Position numbers and translations under genes: made by a program
The notes under the pieces: model-generated
Told to the model about the DNA's origin: nothing
Database searches by the model: none
What the model saw: only the letters and a program-made list of their open reading frames with translations
Shown: positions 44,640-53,398 of the stretch, piece after piece
How positions within the stretch are numbered: position 1 is the stretch's first letter
Layout of the letters: each line of letters starts with the position of its first letter
DNA from: Sodaliphilus pleomorphus
GTDB taxonomy: Bacteria; Bacteroidota; Bacteroidia; Bacteroidales; Muribaculaceae
DNA length: 64,000 nt
Assembly: GCF_009676955.1 (NCBI RefSeq)
Contig: NZ_CP045696.1
Coordinates: 1-64,000 of the forward strand
Direction of reading: 5' to 3'

Positions 44640-45262
44640 AACTACCAATAAGCATAAACCTGGCCGCGATGAGCTGGGCACAGCATGAGGCCAAACGCCT
44701 TGTGCGTTTCAAAAAAGGCCGTACCGGTCAGCCGCCGAGCTGGGAGGGACACGGCGAAGATATAACGACCCACACAGCCGGTCAGCCGTTGACGGACCGG
44801 GCGTACTGGGAGGGCCGTTATGTGCTGTGTGAACTTCGGATAGAGAACGAAGCCGGCGAGGGGGTAACGCTTGCGGATGCAGTAGTAAGCGTGAGCCGGG
44901 AGCGCCGGATAGTGAGCACTGCGCTTGTAGGGCGTGACGGCACCGTGAAAGAGTATATAAACGAGGGGGACTGGGCTATAAGCATAGTTGTGGGGCTGCA
45001 GGGCGTGCAGGACGGAGTAATGGCGGACGTGTGGCCTGATGCACAGGTGCGCGAGCTTCGGAAACTGCTGGAGACGAAAGAGGCGCTAAGGGTGCAGAGT
45101 TCGTTCCTGGATGTGTGGGGCATAAGCCGTATGGTGGTAAAAAGCATAAGCGCCACACAGCAGACCGACAGCAATTATCAGACCATGAGCATAAGCGCTG
45201 TGAGCGATGAGGACTACGAAATATTTTCAAACGACTACGAGGCACCGAAAGGGGCGGAATGA
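44636..45262 (+). CDS. Baseplate/tail protein (DUF6046-like)
   Basis: A 208 aa protein overlapping the tape measure stop (ATGA). Strand-rich with YVLCELRIENEAGEGVTLADAV. Similar proteins follow the tape measure in Bacteroidetes phages; assignment is by position and style. Confidence 0.6.
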   Translation: MKLPISINLAAMSWAQHEAKRLVRFKKGRTGQPPSWEGHGEDITTHTAGQPLTDRAYWEGRYVLCELRIENEAGEGVTLADAVVSVSRERRIVSTALVGRDGTVKEYINEGDWAISIVVGLQGVQDGVMADVWPDAQVRELRKLLETKEALRVQSSFLDVWGISRMVVKSISATQQTDSNYQTMSISAVSDEDYEIFSNDYEAPKGAE

Positions 45263-45273
45263 GGAGAGAGGCA

Positions 45274-45552
45274 ATGAAAGGAATATTAATCGACATAGAG
45301 AGCGGCGACCTGCTGCTGGAGCGTGGACGTGTGGCAATAGGCGACACCGAGAGCCAGACGGCTGAGGCGGTAGTGGTAACGATGCGCGGAGAGATTAAAG
45401 AACACCCATTGTTAGGCGGTGAAGCCCGTAAACTGGAGGGAGGCACCGAGGACCGGATGTGGTCCGGAGAAGTCCGGGAGATGCTTCGCGGCTGTGGCGT
45501 GGAGTGTGAACGGGTGGTGAACGACAACGGCATAATAACGATAGAGCGATGA
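45274..45552 (+). CDS. Baseplate wedge-like protein
   Basis: A 92 aa protein from the ATG at 45274 (MKGILIDIESGDLLLERGRV), which has GAGGAGAGAGGCA just before it; an in-frame ATG at 45259 is also possible. Pattern and place fit a Mu gp46/gpW-gp25-like wedge protein. Confidence 0.6.
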   Translation: MKGILIDIESGDLLLERGRVAIGDTESQTAEAVVVTMRGEIKEHPLLGGEARKLEGGTEDRMWSGEVREMLRGCGVECERVVNDNGIITIER

Positions 45553-45848
45553 AAATAACCGTAAAAGAGCGGCAGACGCTGCTCGACATAGCGCTGATGA
45601 CAGCCGGGACCGTAGCGGCGGCGATAGAAATAGCCGAGGCCAACGGGTTGAGCCTGACCGATGAGCTGAGCGACGGGCAGGTGCTTGAAGTTCCGGAACC
45701 GACGAGCGCGCGAGAGGCACAGATTGTGAGGCGCTACCGCGCGCAGGGTGTGGAACCGGCAACAGAAGCGAGCGCTGACGACCTGGGATTGTGCGCCTAC
45801 GGCGGCATAAATTTTATGGGAATAGAGATTGATTTTGAAGTTTCATAA
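45549..45848 (+). CDS. LysM-like tail protein
   Basis: A 99 aa protein overlapping its predecessor (ATGA). LysM-like core (RQTLLDIALMTAGTVAAAIEIAEANGL, LSDGQVLEVPE) as in tail gpX proteins that help assemble the baseplate. Confidence 0.68.
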   Translation: MKITVKERQTLLDIALMTAGTVAAAIEIAEANGLSLTDELSDGQVLEVPEPTSAREAQIVRRYRAQGVEPATEASADDLGLCAYGGINFMGIEIDFEVS

Positions 45849-45865
45849 AACAAAAATATACAACA

Positions 45866-46717
45866 ATGGCAAGGAGCATAAACGAGATAAAAGAGGAAGC
45901 GGCACGCGAATTTATGAAAAACGAGTGGGCTGCGGAGCGCTACGGTTTTGCTGTGGGTGCGCCGTTCGGCGACTACTTCGGGGCCGCGAGTGTGGAAAAT
46001 ATACTGCTTTATGTGTGGGCGGTGTGCGCGTGGGCCGTGGAGCAGCTTGTGGCGCGACACCGCGAGGAGGTGACGGCAGAGCTTGAGGAGCTGATGCCGC
46101 ACCGCCCGAAATGGTACCGCGACAAGGTGCTGGAGTTTATGGAGGACCGGGAACTGATAGACGACACAGACCGGTACGACCTAAGCAGGATGAGCGAGAG
46201 CGAAATATCAGCGGCACGAGTGGTAAAACACGCTGTTGCTACCGAGAGCCGGGACGCCAGTCTGCTGACAATAAAGGTAGCCGGAGAGAGCGGCGGCAAG
46301 CGCCAACCGCTGAGCGAAGCCCAGGAGGGTAAGCTGCGCAGCTACATAGCCGAGATAAAAGATGCCGGGGTGCGCGTGGCGCTTGTGAATATGGAGGCGG
46401 ACACATTCAGCTGCACGGTGGACGTGTATTATAACGCGCTACTGGAGCCGGAACGAGTGAAAGCCGACTGTGAGGCCACCATACAAAGCTATATAGAGAA
46501 TTTGCCATTTAACGGCGAATATACAAATATGGCACTAATCGACGCGCTGCAAGCTGTGGAGGGCGTGAAGATAGCCGAGCTCAAAGGGAGCACGGCACAG
46601 GCGGCCAATGAACAGACGCCGACTGCCATAAACGCCCGACAGACACCGGCAGCAGGATATTTTAAGCCCGGTAAAATAACAGTAAATATGCAGGCTTATG
46701 ACACGCAGAACGTATAA
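45866..46717 (+). CDS. Baseplate J-like protein
   Basis: A 283 aa protein resembling gpJ/gp47 baseplate proteins: an N-terminal helical region, a central IKDAGVRVALVNMEADTFSCTVDVYYN, and NMALIDALQAVEGV near residue 230. Confidence 0.72.
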   Translation: MARSINEIKEEAAREFMKNEWAAERYGFAVGAPFGDYFGAASVENILLYVWAVCAWAVEQLVARHREEVTAELEELMPHRPKWYRDKVLEFMEDRELIDDTDRYDLSRMSESEISAARVVKHAVATESRDASLLTIKVAGESGGKRQPLSEAQEGKLRSYIAEIKDAGVRVALVNMEADTFSCTVDVYYNALLEPERVKADCEATIQSYIENLPFNGEYTNMALIDALQAVEGVKIAELKGSTAQAANEQTPTAINARQTPAAGYFKPGKITVNMQAYDTQNV

Positions 46718-47198
46718 AGTAAATATAAAGCGTCTGGCTCTGCTGACGCTTCCGACATGGCTGCGGCGGCCGATAGTGGGCGCGCTGATATATGCCGGTG
46801 TTACACCACTGAACCGACTGCTCCAGGAACTGCGAACGCTGAGGGAGGAGACCAGTTACCGGGTGAATCATAACGGGCAAGTGTGTAAGCTACGCGGTGC
46901 CCTTAATGATGCTTTCGATGCGAAAGAGCGTCGCATAAAGGTAGAGGACGAGGACAGCGGCGGAACAGAGGGGGCGCGCGTATATCTGCGTAGCGAAGAG
47001 CGAGAGCTACCCGTGCCGGAGCGCAGCACCGGGCGCGCCGTGATAATAAACGGGCGCGGTTATGGGGGCGTGAGCGGTTATGACTTTTGGGTTACTCTGC
47101 CCCGGGCACTGCGCGGGGATATAGACGAAACGAGGTTGACAGCGACCGTAAACCGTTATAAACTTGCTTCAAAACGGTGGACAATAAATTACGAATAA
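46698..47198 (+). CDS. Baseplate/tail protein
   Basis: A 166 aa basic protein (MTRRTYKVNIKRLALLTLPTWLRRP..) overlapping the end of the J-like gene by 20 bases. Probably the Mu gp48/tail I equivalent. Unassigned beyond that. Confidence 0.58.
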   Translation: MTRRTYKVNIKRLALLTLPTWLRRPIVGALIYAGVTPLNRLLQELRTLREETSYRVNHNGQVCKLRGALNDAFDAKERRIKVEDEDSGGTEGARVYLRSEERELPVPERSTGRAVIINGRGYGGVSGYDFWVTLPRALRGDIDETRLTATVNRYKLASKRWTINYE

Positions 47199-47235
47199 AG
47201 GAGCATTAAAAACCGATTAAACAGCATTAAATAAT

Positions 47236-48180
47236 ATGGAAACAACAGGTAATTTTCTGACGCAGCCAAATAAGGATTTTCCGCTGGACTGCGAGACGCT
47301 GGAGATGTTGCAGGCAAACGCTGCACTTGTGGCAGCTCTGGGCAATATAGCCGGGGACAAAGTGATATTAAGCGGCTGCGAGGCGAGTGCCAACGGCAGC
47401 CGCAGAAGCGCCGGGCTTGTGTTTGTCCGGACGAAAGCCTACCCTAATGGGGAAGTGCTGAAATGGAGTGGCGGCGACACTACCGGCGGAATGTATGTAA
47501 AGGCCGAGGACATGCCGGTCAGTGCTATGGGCGTAGACTACCCGAAAGCATACACACGCCGAACACTTGCGCCCGGTGTTGGTGCGGAAAATTACCGCTG
47601 GGAGGACTTCAAAAAGCCCAAGACACCGGCAGAACTGGAAACACTTATCGGCGACCTTGAAAAGAAGCTGACAGCGGCAGAGAGCCGCGCCCAGAGTGAA
47701 CCGCTGGGAGTGGTAAAGATGTGGGCCGGTGTGAAAGTGCCTGAGGGTTATGCGCTGTGCGACGGTGCAGCCCTCAGAGCAAGCGACTACCCGGAACTAT
47801 ATGCAGCGATAGGAACAGCGTTTAACAGCGCTGTGAACTACAACGGCAGCCAGAACACGACGCAAAGCGGATTTTTCAGGCTTCCGGACCTGCGGGGCCG
47901 TTTTGTGGTGGGTTACAGCGATGTCGACAACGATTATAAACAGTATGGCAACGGCGGTGGTGAGAAGAAGCACATGCTGAGCGTGGATGAGATGCCGAGC
48001 CACAGCCACGGGCTGAAATTCAGGAGTGAGAAGTGGGGGGACAACGCCAACAGGCGCCCGTTTCCTGACGCCGGCGGCACCGACAGCTACACAGCGAGCA
48101 CCAGCACAGCCGGTGGCGGAGCGGCGCACGAGAACCGGCCACCCTATTATGTGCTGGCGTATATCATAAAAGTAAAATAA
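47236..48180 (+). CDS. Tail fibre with phage collar domain
   Basis: A 314 aa protein. The C-terminal 150 residues are a phage tail-collar domain: GVVKMWAGVKVPEGYALCDG, FFRLPDLRGRFVVGYSDV, VDEMPSHSHGLKF, ENRPPYYVLAYIIKVK. The ATG is preceded by three phased ATTAAA units. Confidence 0.85.
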   Translation: METTGNFLTQPNKDFPLDCETLEMLQANAALVAALGNIAGDKVILSGCEASANGSRRSAGLVFVRTKAYPNGEVLKWSGGDTTGGMYVKAEDMPVSAMGVDYPKAYTRRTLAPGVGAENYRWEDFKKPKTPAELETLIGDLEKKLTAAESRAQSEPLGVVKMWAGVKVPEGYALCDGAALRASDYPELYAAIGTAFNSAVNYNGSQNTTQSGFFRLPDLRGRFVVGYSDVDNDYKQYGNGGGEKKHMLSVDEMPSHSHGLKFRSEKWGDNANRRPFPDAGGTDSYTASTSTAGGGAAHENRPPYYVLAYIIKVK

Positions 48181-48199
48181 CAGCAAACATAACAAGACA

Positions 48200-50309
48200 A
48201 TGAAAAGAAGCATAGCGCAACTGAAAGAATGGTTCCGCAGGGGCAAATACCCGACAGAGAGCCAATTCCGGGACTGGCTGGAGAGCTACGTGCACAAGGA
48301 CGAGACAGTGCCGGTGTCGCAAGTTGAGGACCTGCCACGGCTGCTGAACGGCAAATTCAGCACTTCGCGAGGCGAATCGGTGGAGAGAGAGGCGGCGGCA
48401 TTGCGCCTGAAGTTTGACCGACACAAAGAGGATGCCGATGACGAGTTCGAGAAGATAGAGAACAACCGGCAGGCACTTGTTGCCGAGGACGAGCGTCAGC
48501 AGGGAGAAATTGACGCACAACAGGCGCAGATTAACACGGCTACCGGGCAACTGGAGACGGTGCGGAAGCTGCTGCACAGCGGGGCGAGCTGGACGACGGT
48601 AAAGGCGGCGTTTGACGTGCTGGGCGGCAATTACAGCAGCCTGTGGGCTCTGGCGAACACCGTAAAAACATTCTTAGAAGCAAGCGACACCTCGGACGCG
48701 ACCATCAACCGGTGGCAGGAACTTGAATCGTTTTTGCAGGGAATAACCGACACTGACAGCCTGACCGGGCTGCTTGAAACGATGAAGCAGGAAATCGGGA
48801 CTGCTTATTTGAACGACCTTAGAAAAACGGCGGATGAGCTGAGCGGTATTCCGGCGACTTATGCGGAGCTTGTAGAACGGAGAGCGCGCGGGGGGATGTT
48901 GCCCGGCACCTTATACCGCATAACGGACTACGAGACAATGGTGGCGAACGACCCGGAGGCACGGAGTGCGGGGCACCCGTTTGACGTGGTTGTAATGGCT
49001 CTGGATGAGCATACCCTATCGGAGCGGGCATGGGCGATGCACAGCGCGCGCGATGCTGCCGGCTACTTCGGGAAATCGAAGTTGGAGGCATGGCAGGTAT
49101 GGTATTGCCTGGATAATGACGATACGCGCTTCCAATGGGCAGACACGACCCGAGGCAAGGGTGTAATATACCGGCTTATCGACGAGTGGGGTAACGACTG
49201 CCCGTATGACTTCAAGAATGTGCAGTTCAAGCGCTGCAATACGACAGGCGATTTTGTGGATAATGTTGTGGACGATGCAGATTGGCCGAACACACATTAT
49301 ATTCTGAGCCCAAGCATGAACGGCCAGGCTGATATGACGGCAGATGAAACAGACTATAAATGGCTGTACACTTTTACATATCTGGAGCAGATGCAGGATG
49401 TAAGGGATGCCAGCCTTATTAACGAAGTAAATGCGGACTTTGAATCCGCCTATTATAATAAGGCTTGCAACTGCAATGAAATGCAGGCGTATTACATAGG
49501 CGAATTTATAGATGATACAACGTTTGCGACGCAAGCGCTGAACAATATCGTATTAAGTTCGTATGACGAAGAAAACGGGGCTGCTGTAAAGATGTACGGC
49601 AACAAATGGGGCGCCGGGTGCTTTAATATGACGTTTCATGAGCACTGCTATGGGAATAGCTTCGGAGTGAATTGCTATTGTCTCATAGGCTTTAAACTCT
49701 ATTACAACACATTCGGGAACGAGTGTTACAATAACACGTTCGGGAACGATTGCGATAAACGTTCGGGAACGTTGCGGTAACACGTTCGGGAACGACTGCC
49801 GGCAATACGTTCGGGAACAGTTGCCGGTAACACGTTCGGGAACGTTGCCGGTAACACGTTCGGGAACGTTGCGGTAAACGTTCGGGAACATTGCGATAAC
49901 ACGTTCGGGAACGATTGCGATAACACGTTCGGGAACGATTGCGAATAACACGTTCGGGAACAGTTCGGATAAACGTTCGGGAACAGTTGCGATAAACGTT
50001 CGGGAACGACTTCCGGTAAACGTTCGGGAACAGTTGCCGGTAACACGTTCGGGAACAGTTGCCGGTAACACGTTCGGGAACTACTTGCAATATATAACGG
50101 CCGGTGAGGGCGTTAAATATCTGAATGTGACTGGCGGAAGCGACGTTAAACACTTTGTGCAGAACGCTCATATATTGAACGGTACGAGCGGCAAGGACAG
50201 CAAAAACCTGCTGACGGTGGGGCTTCCTGAAATGTCGACAGTGTGCCGATATGTCGGGCAAAATACGGCCGGTGTACTAAAAATTTGGGTGCCGGCAGAC
50301 CTGGTGTAA
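48200..50309 (+). pseudogene. Repeat-rich tail fibre gene broken by frame changes in the repeat array
   Basis: The main frame runs 48200-49780 (526 aa). It has a coiled-coil stalk (residues about 70-115), a central domain, and then NTFGNxC repeats. It enters a tandem array and stops at 49780. The C-terminal part continues in another frame from about 50034 to 50309 (ending NTAGVLKIWVPADLV). Total frame offset is one base. Either the array is really frameshifted or the assembly is wrong there. Probably the receptor-binding or stalk fibre. Confidence 0.75.
49712..50082 (+). repeat. Tandem array of 16 TTCGGGAAC units in the fibre gene
   Basis: Sixteen units with the core GTTCGGGAAC (a GTTC..GAAC dyad). 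The first spacing is 27 bases (nine codons, FGNxC.NNT), but later units are 22-25 bases, so frame is lost repeatedly. The length changes fall mainly in the ATAATAACAC linker. Confidence 0.9.
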
Positions 50310-50313
50310 AACA

Positions 50314-50360
50314 GAGGTGTTTGCGCAATGTTGCAGTAATAAAGCAATAAAGCGCAAACA
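50314..50360. terminator. Long hairpin after the fibre gene
   Basis: A perfect 11-bp stem GGTGTTTGCGC / GCGCAAACACC with a 25-base loop, just after the stop at 50309. Likely terminator of the right late operon. Confidence 0.65.
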
Positions 50361-50506
50361 CCCTGAACAGTTCCGGGGCGAGAGCGCTGCGGTAAACGGT
50401 CGAGAATGAAAGAATTAGGCAGTCGAAATGTTGTGGGTTGCATTAGTTGTTCCCGAACTATTCCTAATATATTTAAGGGAGCAATAAAACAAAAACAACA
50501 ATCGAT
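50361..50506. other. Gap between fibre terminator and recombinase gene
   Basis: No gene. Contains GTTCCCGAAC at about 50449-50458, the exact reverse complement of the fibre-array core, and an AT-rich leader for the recombinase. Confidence 0.5.
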
Positions 50507-51664
50507 ATGCTTAGAAAAATTCGTTACAAGCTGGTTTATAACCGAGCACGCCGGCTGAATAAGCGCGGCGAGGGTCTGATAGAAATAGAATGTACGCAAC
50601 AGAAACGGCGCATATATTTCACGACCCACACCTACGTTAAGCCCGAAAATTTTGCGGACGGAATGGTAACAGGCACACCGAACGCCACAGGGCTGAATTA
50701 TGCACTTTGCCTGATGATACAAGACGTGGAACGTGTAGAACTGGAATATATTAAAAAAGGCGTTGAGGTCAGTTTGCCGATGCTTCGGGAGGCTGTGCGG
50801 TCGCACATATCGCCTGCGGCAAAGCTGCACGACTTCGGGCTCCAGGTAGTTGAGCAGAGCGAGCGCAAAGAACTTACAAAGCTGAACTATCAAACGTTGC
50901 TGAACAATATAGAAAAGTTCCGCAAAAACGCGCTTGTCAGTGATGTGGACTATCAATTCCTCGTAAATTATGACAAGTGGCTACGGGAGAGCGGAATCGC
51001 CCACAATACACGAATAAGCAGGCTGAGGCTGCTGCGTGCGTTGCTCAATGAGGCAATAAAGCGCGACATAATTCAGGCTAACCCGTTTGACCGTTTCCGC
51101 ATACAGCAAATGGTCTCTAAAAAGGGATTTTTAACTACCGGGCAACTGCGCAAACTTGAAAGGCTGGAGCTCAAAGGCAAAGAGGAAAAGGTACGCGATG
51201 CGTTCCTGATAGGTTGTTATACAGGGCTGCGCTTTTCCGACATTGTAACACTCCGCAACGAGCATATAAAAGGCGGCTGGCTAACAAAGAAAATGGTGAA
51301 AACGGGCTTTATGGTGGAGCTCCCTATCGGTGAGCTGTTCGGTGGCAAAATGGCGGAACTGATAGCAAAATATAACGGCAATGTGGAACGGGTTACAAAA
51401 GTTCTCGGCTCTAACGCCGCTGTCAATAAAGTTTTGAGGCAGCTGCTTAACACGGTTGGCGCGGACTCAAAAATTACGTTTCATTCGTCGCGGCATACTT
51501 TCGCGACGCTTTTAGGACAGTCCGGGGTCCAGCTTACGACCATTCAAAAACTGCTCGGACACCAAAAATTGCAGACCACGCAAATTTACAGTGAAGTGGA
51601 CCGCAAGGCAATAACTAATGACCTTAAAAAAGGGCGAAAACGCAAAAATAAAAGTGATGAATAA
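50507..51664 (+). CDS. Tyrosine recombinase
   Basis: A 385 aa protein with an N-terminal arm and SAM-like domain in the Bacteroidetes integrase style. The catalytic residues are R242 (YTGLRFSDI), H326/R329 (FHSSRHTF), H352 (LLGHQKLQTT) and Y361. A phage that moves by a DDE transposase does not need an integrase. DNA inversion or another local rearrangement is therefore a plausible role, supported by its place beside the fibre gene. Confidence 0.88.
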   Translation: MLRKIRYKLVYNRARRLNKRGEGLIEIECTQQKRRIYFTTHTYVKPENFADGMVTGTPNATGLNYALCLMIQDVERVELEYIKKGVEVSLPMLREAVRSHISPAAKLHDFGLQVVEQSERKELTKLNYQTLLNNIEKFRKNALVSDVDYQFLVNYDKWLRESGIAHNTRISRLRLLRALLNEAIKRDIIQANPFDRFRIQQMVSKKGFLTTGQLRKLERLELKGKEEKVRDAFLIGCYTGLRFSDIVTLRNEHIKGGWLTKKMVKTGFMVELPIGELFGGKMAELIAKYNGNVERVTKVLGSNAAVNKVLRQLLNTVGADSKITFHSSRHTFATLLGQSGVQLTTIQKLLGHQKLQTTQIYSEVDRKAITNDLKKGRKRKNKSDE

Positions 51665-52094
51665 GAAAATTTTAGTAGGCAGCCGGGCATTTTTCGACGG
51701 CTGCGAGGGCTTCAGAAGCAAAGACCGCGACTATCTGGAGTTAGTGGAGAACCCAACAGGCTTCAAATGGCGACGTGAGCAGTCGCTTCGTGGTGTATGC
51801 ACATTCAGCTATAAGCTGGAACCGGTGGCCGACATGGTGCGGCGCACGCTGGAGAGCGGCGACGCGCTGCTCGTTGGCAAATTCCTTGTGTCCGAGGTCG
51901 CCGAGACTATCGGCGCAACTGTGGCCGACATTATGCCCCTTGAGGCACTGTTGCCGAAGCTGGACAAAAAGCACGAATATGTAGCGGCCATTTTCAACGC
52001 CGTTAAGCAGAACGGCTCTTTTGAGCTTACCGATGAGCAACGTGCTGCGGCCTATGAGATTTATAAACAAGTCAGAGAAAAAGCAAAAGACTGA
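51657..52094 (+). CDS. Nucleotidyltransferase-like protein
   Basis: A 145 aa protein starting inside the recombinase stop region (ATG at 51657). The N-terminus ILVGSRAFFDGCEGFRSKDRDY has the GS..(D/x)RD pattern of small polymerase-beta-type nucleotidyltransferases. The rest is helical. Substrate and role are unknown; it is accessory cargo. Confidence 0.5.
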   Translation: MNKKILVGSRAFFDGCEGFRSKDRDYLELVENPTGFKWRREQSLRGVCTFSYKLEPVADMVRRTLESGDALLVGKFLVSEVAETIGATVADIMPLEALLPKLDKKHEYVAAIFNAVKQNGSFELTDEQRAAAYEIYKQVREKAKD

Positions 52095-52106
52095 GAATTA
52101 TGCTGA

Positions 52107-52934
52107 ATGTGTAGGAACTACAAATGTGCGCCACTGCCTTTTATGGGACAAAAGCGCTATTTTATCAGGGACTTTTCCGAAGTCCTGAAGCAAGTGGCAG
52201 GACAAATTGATACGGTGGTCGACCTTTTCGGAGGCTCCGGGCTGCTGTCGTACACGGCTAAAAAGGTGCTGCCGGGGTGCAGGGTGATATACAACGACTT
52301 CGACCATTACGACCGACGACTGGCAGCAGTAGAGGATACAAACGCCATTTTAACGACGATTAAACAGCGTTTATCCGGCGTTCAGGCAAACCAGCGACTA
52401 ACGCAGAAGCAGCGTGCCGATGTGCTGCGCATTGTGGAGGAAGCACAGAACCGGCTCGGCTGGGTCGACATTATGACGATTGGCAGGTCGGTGCTTTTCT
52501 CCGGCAAATGGGTTACAAGTCTGGAGGAACTGCGCAAACATACGATGTATAACAGGGTAAGACCCGGCGCTTATGAAAGTGCCAGCTATCTGGACGGGCT
52601 GGAGGTCGTACACATGGACTACCGGGAACTGTTCGAGCGCGAGCGCGGCAACATGCGGGCGCTGTTTGTGCTGGACCCGCCGTATCTTACGACGGAGTGC
52701 GGAATGTATGAGAATTATTGGAAGCTGACCGACTACCTCAATGTGCTGCGCTTGCTGCACGGAACGAAATACATTTATTTCACGTCTGATAAATCGCAGA
52801 TTGTGGAGCTTTGCCAGTTCATGGCTGACGAGTACGGAGAGGCAGCACCAATGTATGGTGCAACAGTCCGCATGAGGACAAACCACCTGAATTATCAGGC
52901 AAAATTTAATGATATGATGATAACAAAGCTCTGA
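52107..52934 (+). CDS. D12-class DNA adenine methyltransferase (Dam-like)
   Basis: A 275 aa enzyme with the D12 start (APLPFMGQKRYFIRDF), SAM motif LFGGSGLLS at 40-48 and catalytic DPPY at 190-193. It should methylate adenine N6 in an unknown site. No matching endonuclease is nearby, so protection of phage DNA is the likely use. Occupies the place where Mu carries its mom modification gene. Confidence 0.87.
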   Translation: MCRNYKCAPLPFMGQKRYFIRDFSEVLKQVAGQIDTVVDLFGGSGLLSYTAKKVLPGCRVIYNDFDHYDRRLAAVEDTNAILTTIKQRLSGVQANQRLTQKQRADVLRIVEEAQNRLGWVDIMTIGRSVLFSGKWVTSLEELRKHTMYNRVRPGAYESASYLDGLEVVHMDYRELFERERGNMRALFVLDPPYLTTECGMYENYWKLTDYLNVLRLLHGTKYIYFTSDKSQIVELCQFMADEYGEAAPMYGATVRMRTNHLNYQAKFNDMMITKL

Positions 52935-52949
52935 CCCATTCAGCACGGA

Positions 52950-53076
52950 GGCATAGAAAAAGCCCCCGGCTTGATTTGCAGTTTTCCTACGACATACAAA
53001 TACAAAACGCCAATGCGCATAAGCCGGGGGCAAAAGCCTTTCGACTGCGCATTGGCGTAATGTTGAATGTCGTAGG
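52950..53076 (-). ncRNA. Predicted small RNA with pseudoknot and terminator-like 3' end
   Basis: Read on the minus strand from about 53076. Stem B is CCTACGACAT with ATGTCGTAGG (53076-53067 with 52995-52986). Stem C, nested inside, is ACGCCAATGCGCA with TGCGCATTGGCGT (13 bp; 53058-53046 with 53019-53007). The loop of C contains GCCCCCGGCTT (53031-53021), which pairs with AAGCCGGGGGC (52972-52962) just before a TTTTT run. That gives an 11-bp pseudoknot ending like a terminator. A -7 box TAACTTTGC precedes it. Expression is untested. Confidence 0.6.
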
Positions 53077-53080
53077 AGTT

Positions 53081-53089
53081 GCAAAGTTA
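53081..53089 (-). promoter_or_regulatory. -7 box upstream of the predicted small RNA
   Basis: TAACTTTGC on the minus strand, matching TAnnTTTGC, 5 bases before the first stem. No convincing TTG at -33 was found. Confidence 0.5.
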
Positions 53090-53103
53090 GCAAAAATTAC
53101 TGA

Positions 53104-53346
53104 ATGACAGTGTATGAAGCATTAAAATTGTGCGGCGGAGTTATTGAGAAACTGGAGAAAGCCGGAGTAAAGCCCACGGATCATAAATATGTCGCCTTGT
53201 TTGATGACTACCGGAGAGCGAAGCAGCGAGGTGAGAAAATCAGTTATATTGTTCTTTGCCTGGCTCAGCGTTACAATATGAGCGAGCGCAATGTTTATGA
53301 GGTTGTGAAACGCCTGGGAAGCGACTGCAAAAGTGCTTCACTGTAA
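53104..53346 (+). CDS. Small HTH-like phage protein (possible Mor/C-type activator)
   Basis: An 80 aa protein whose C-terminus (ISYIVLCLAQRYNMSERNVYEVVKRLG) resembles the helix-turn-helix of Mor/C activators and other small regulators. It could activate the divergent late promoters. Assignment is tentative because the position is at the right end rather than before the late genes. Confidence 0.5.
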   Translation: MTVYEALKLCGGVIEKLEKAGVKPTDHKYVALFDDYRRAKQRGEKISYIVLCLAQRYNMSERNVYEVVKRLGSDCKSASL

Positions 53347-53398
53347 TGCGGCTGTAAGATGCCCGGGAACTCACAGAAACGGCCTAATTTCGCACCGA

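Noticed and set aside
49553..50261. Minus-strand frames with repeated VPERVTGN-type units over the fibre array
   Set aside because: These are reverse translations of the GTTCGGGAAC repeats. The plus-strand frames before and after the array are clearly the fibre.
50361..50506. Inverted alternative fibre tip downstream of the fibre gene
   Set aside because: Translating the minus strand past GTTCCCGAAC gives no NTFGN repeats and quickly meets stops in the fibre frame.
48200..52934. Diversity-generating retroelement or retron, as found in some Bacteroides Mu-like phages
   Set aside because: No reverse transcriptase gene and no template/variable repeat pair were seen; the structured RNA near 53 kb has no RT beside it.
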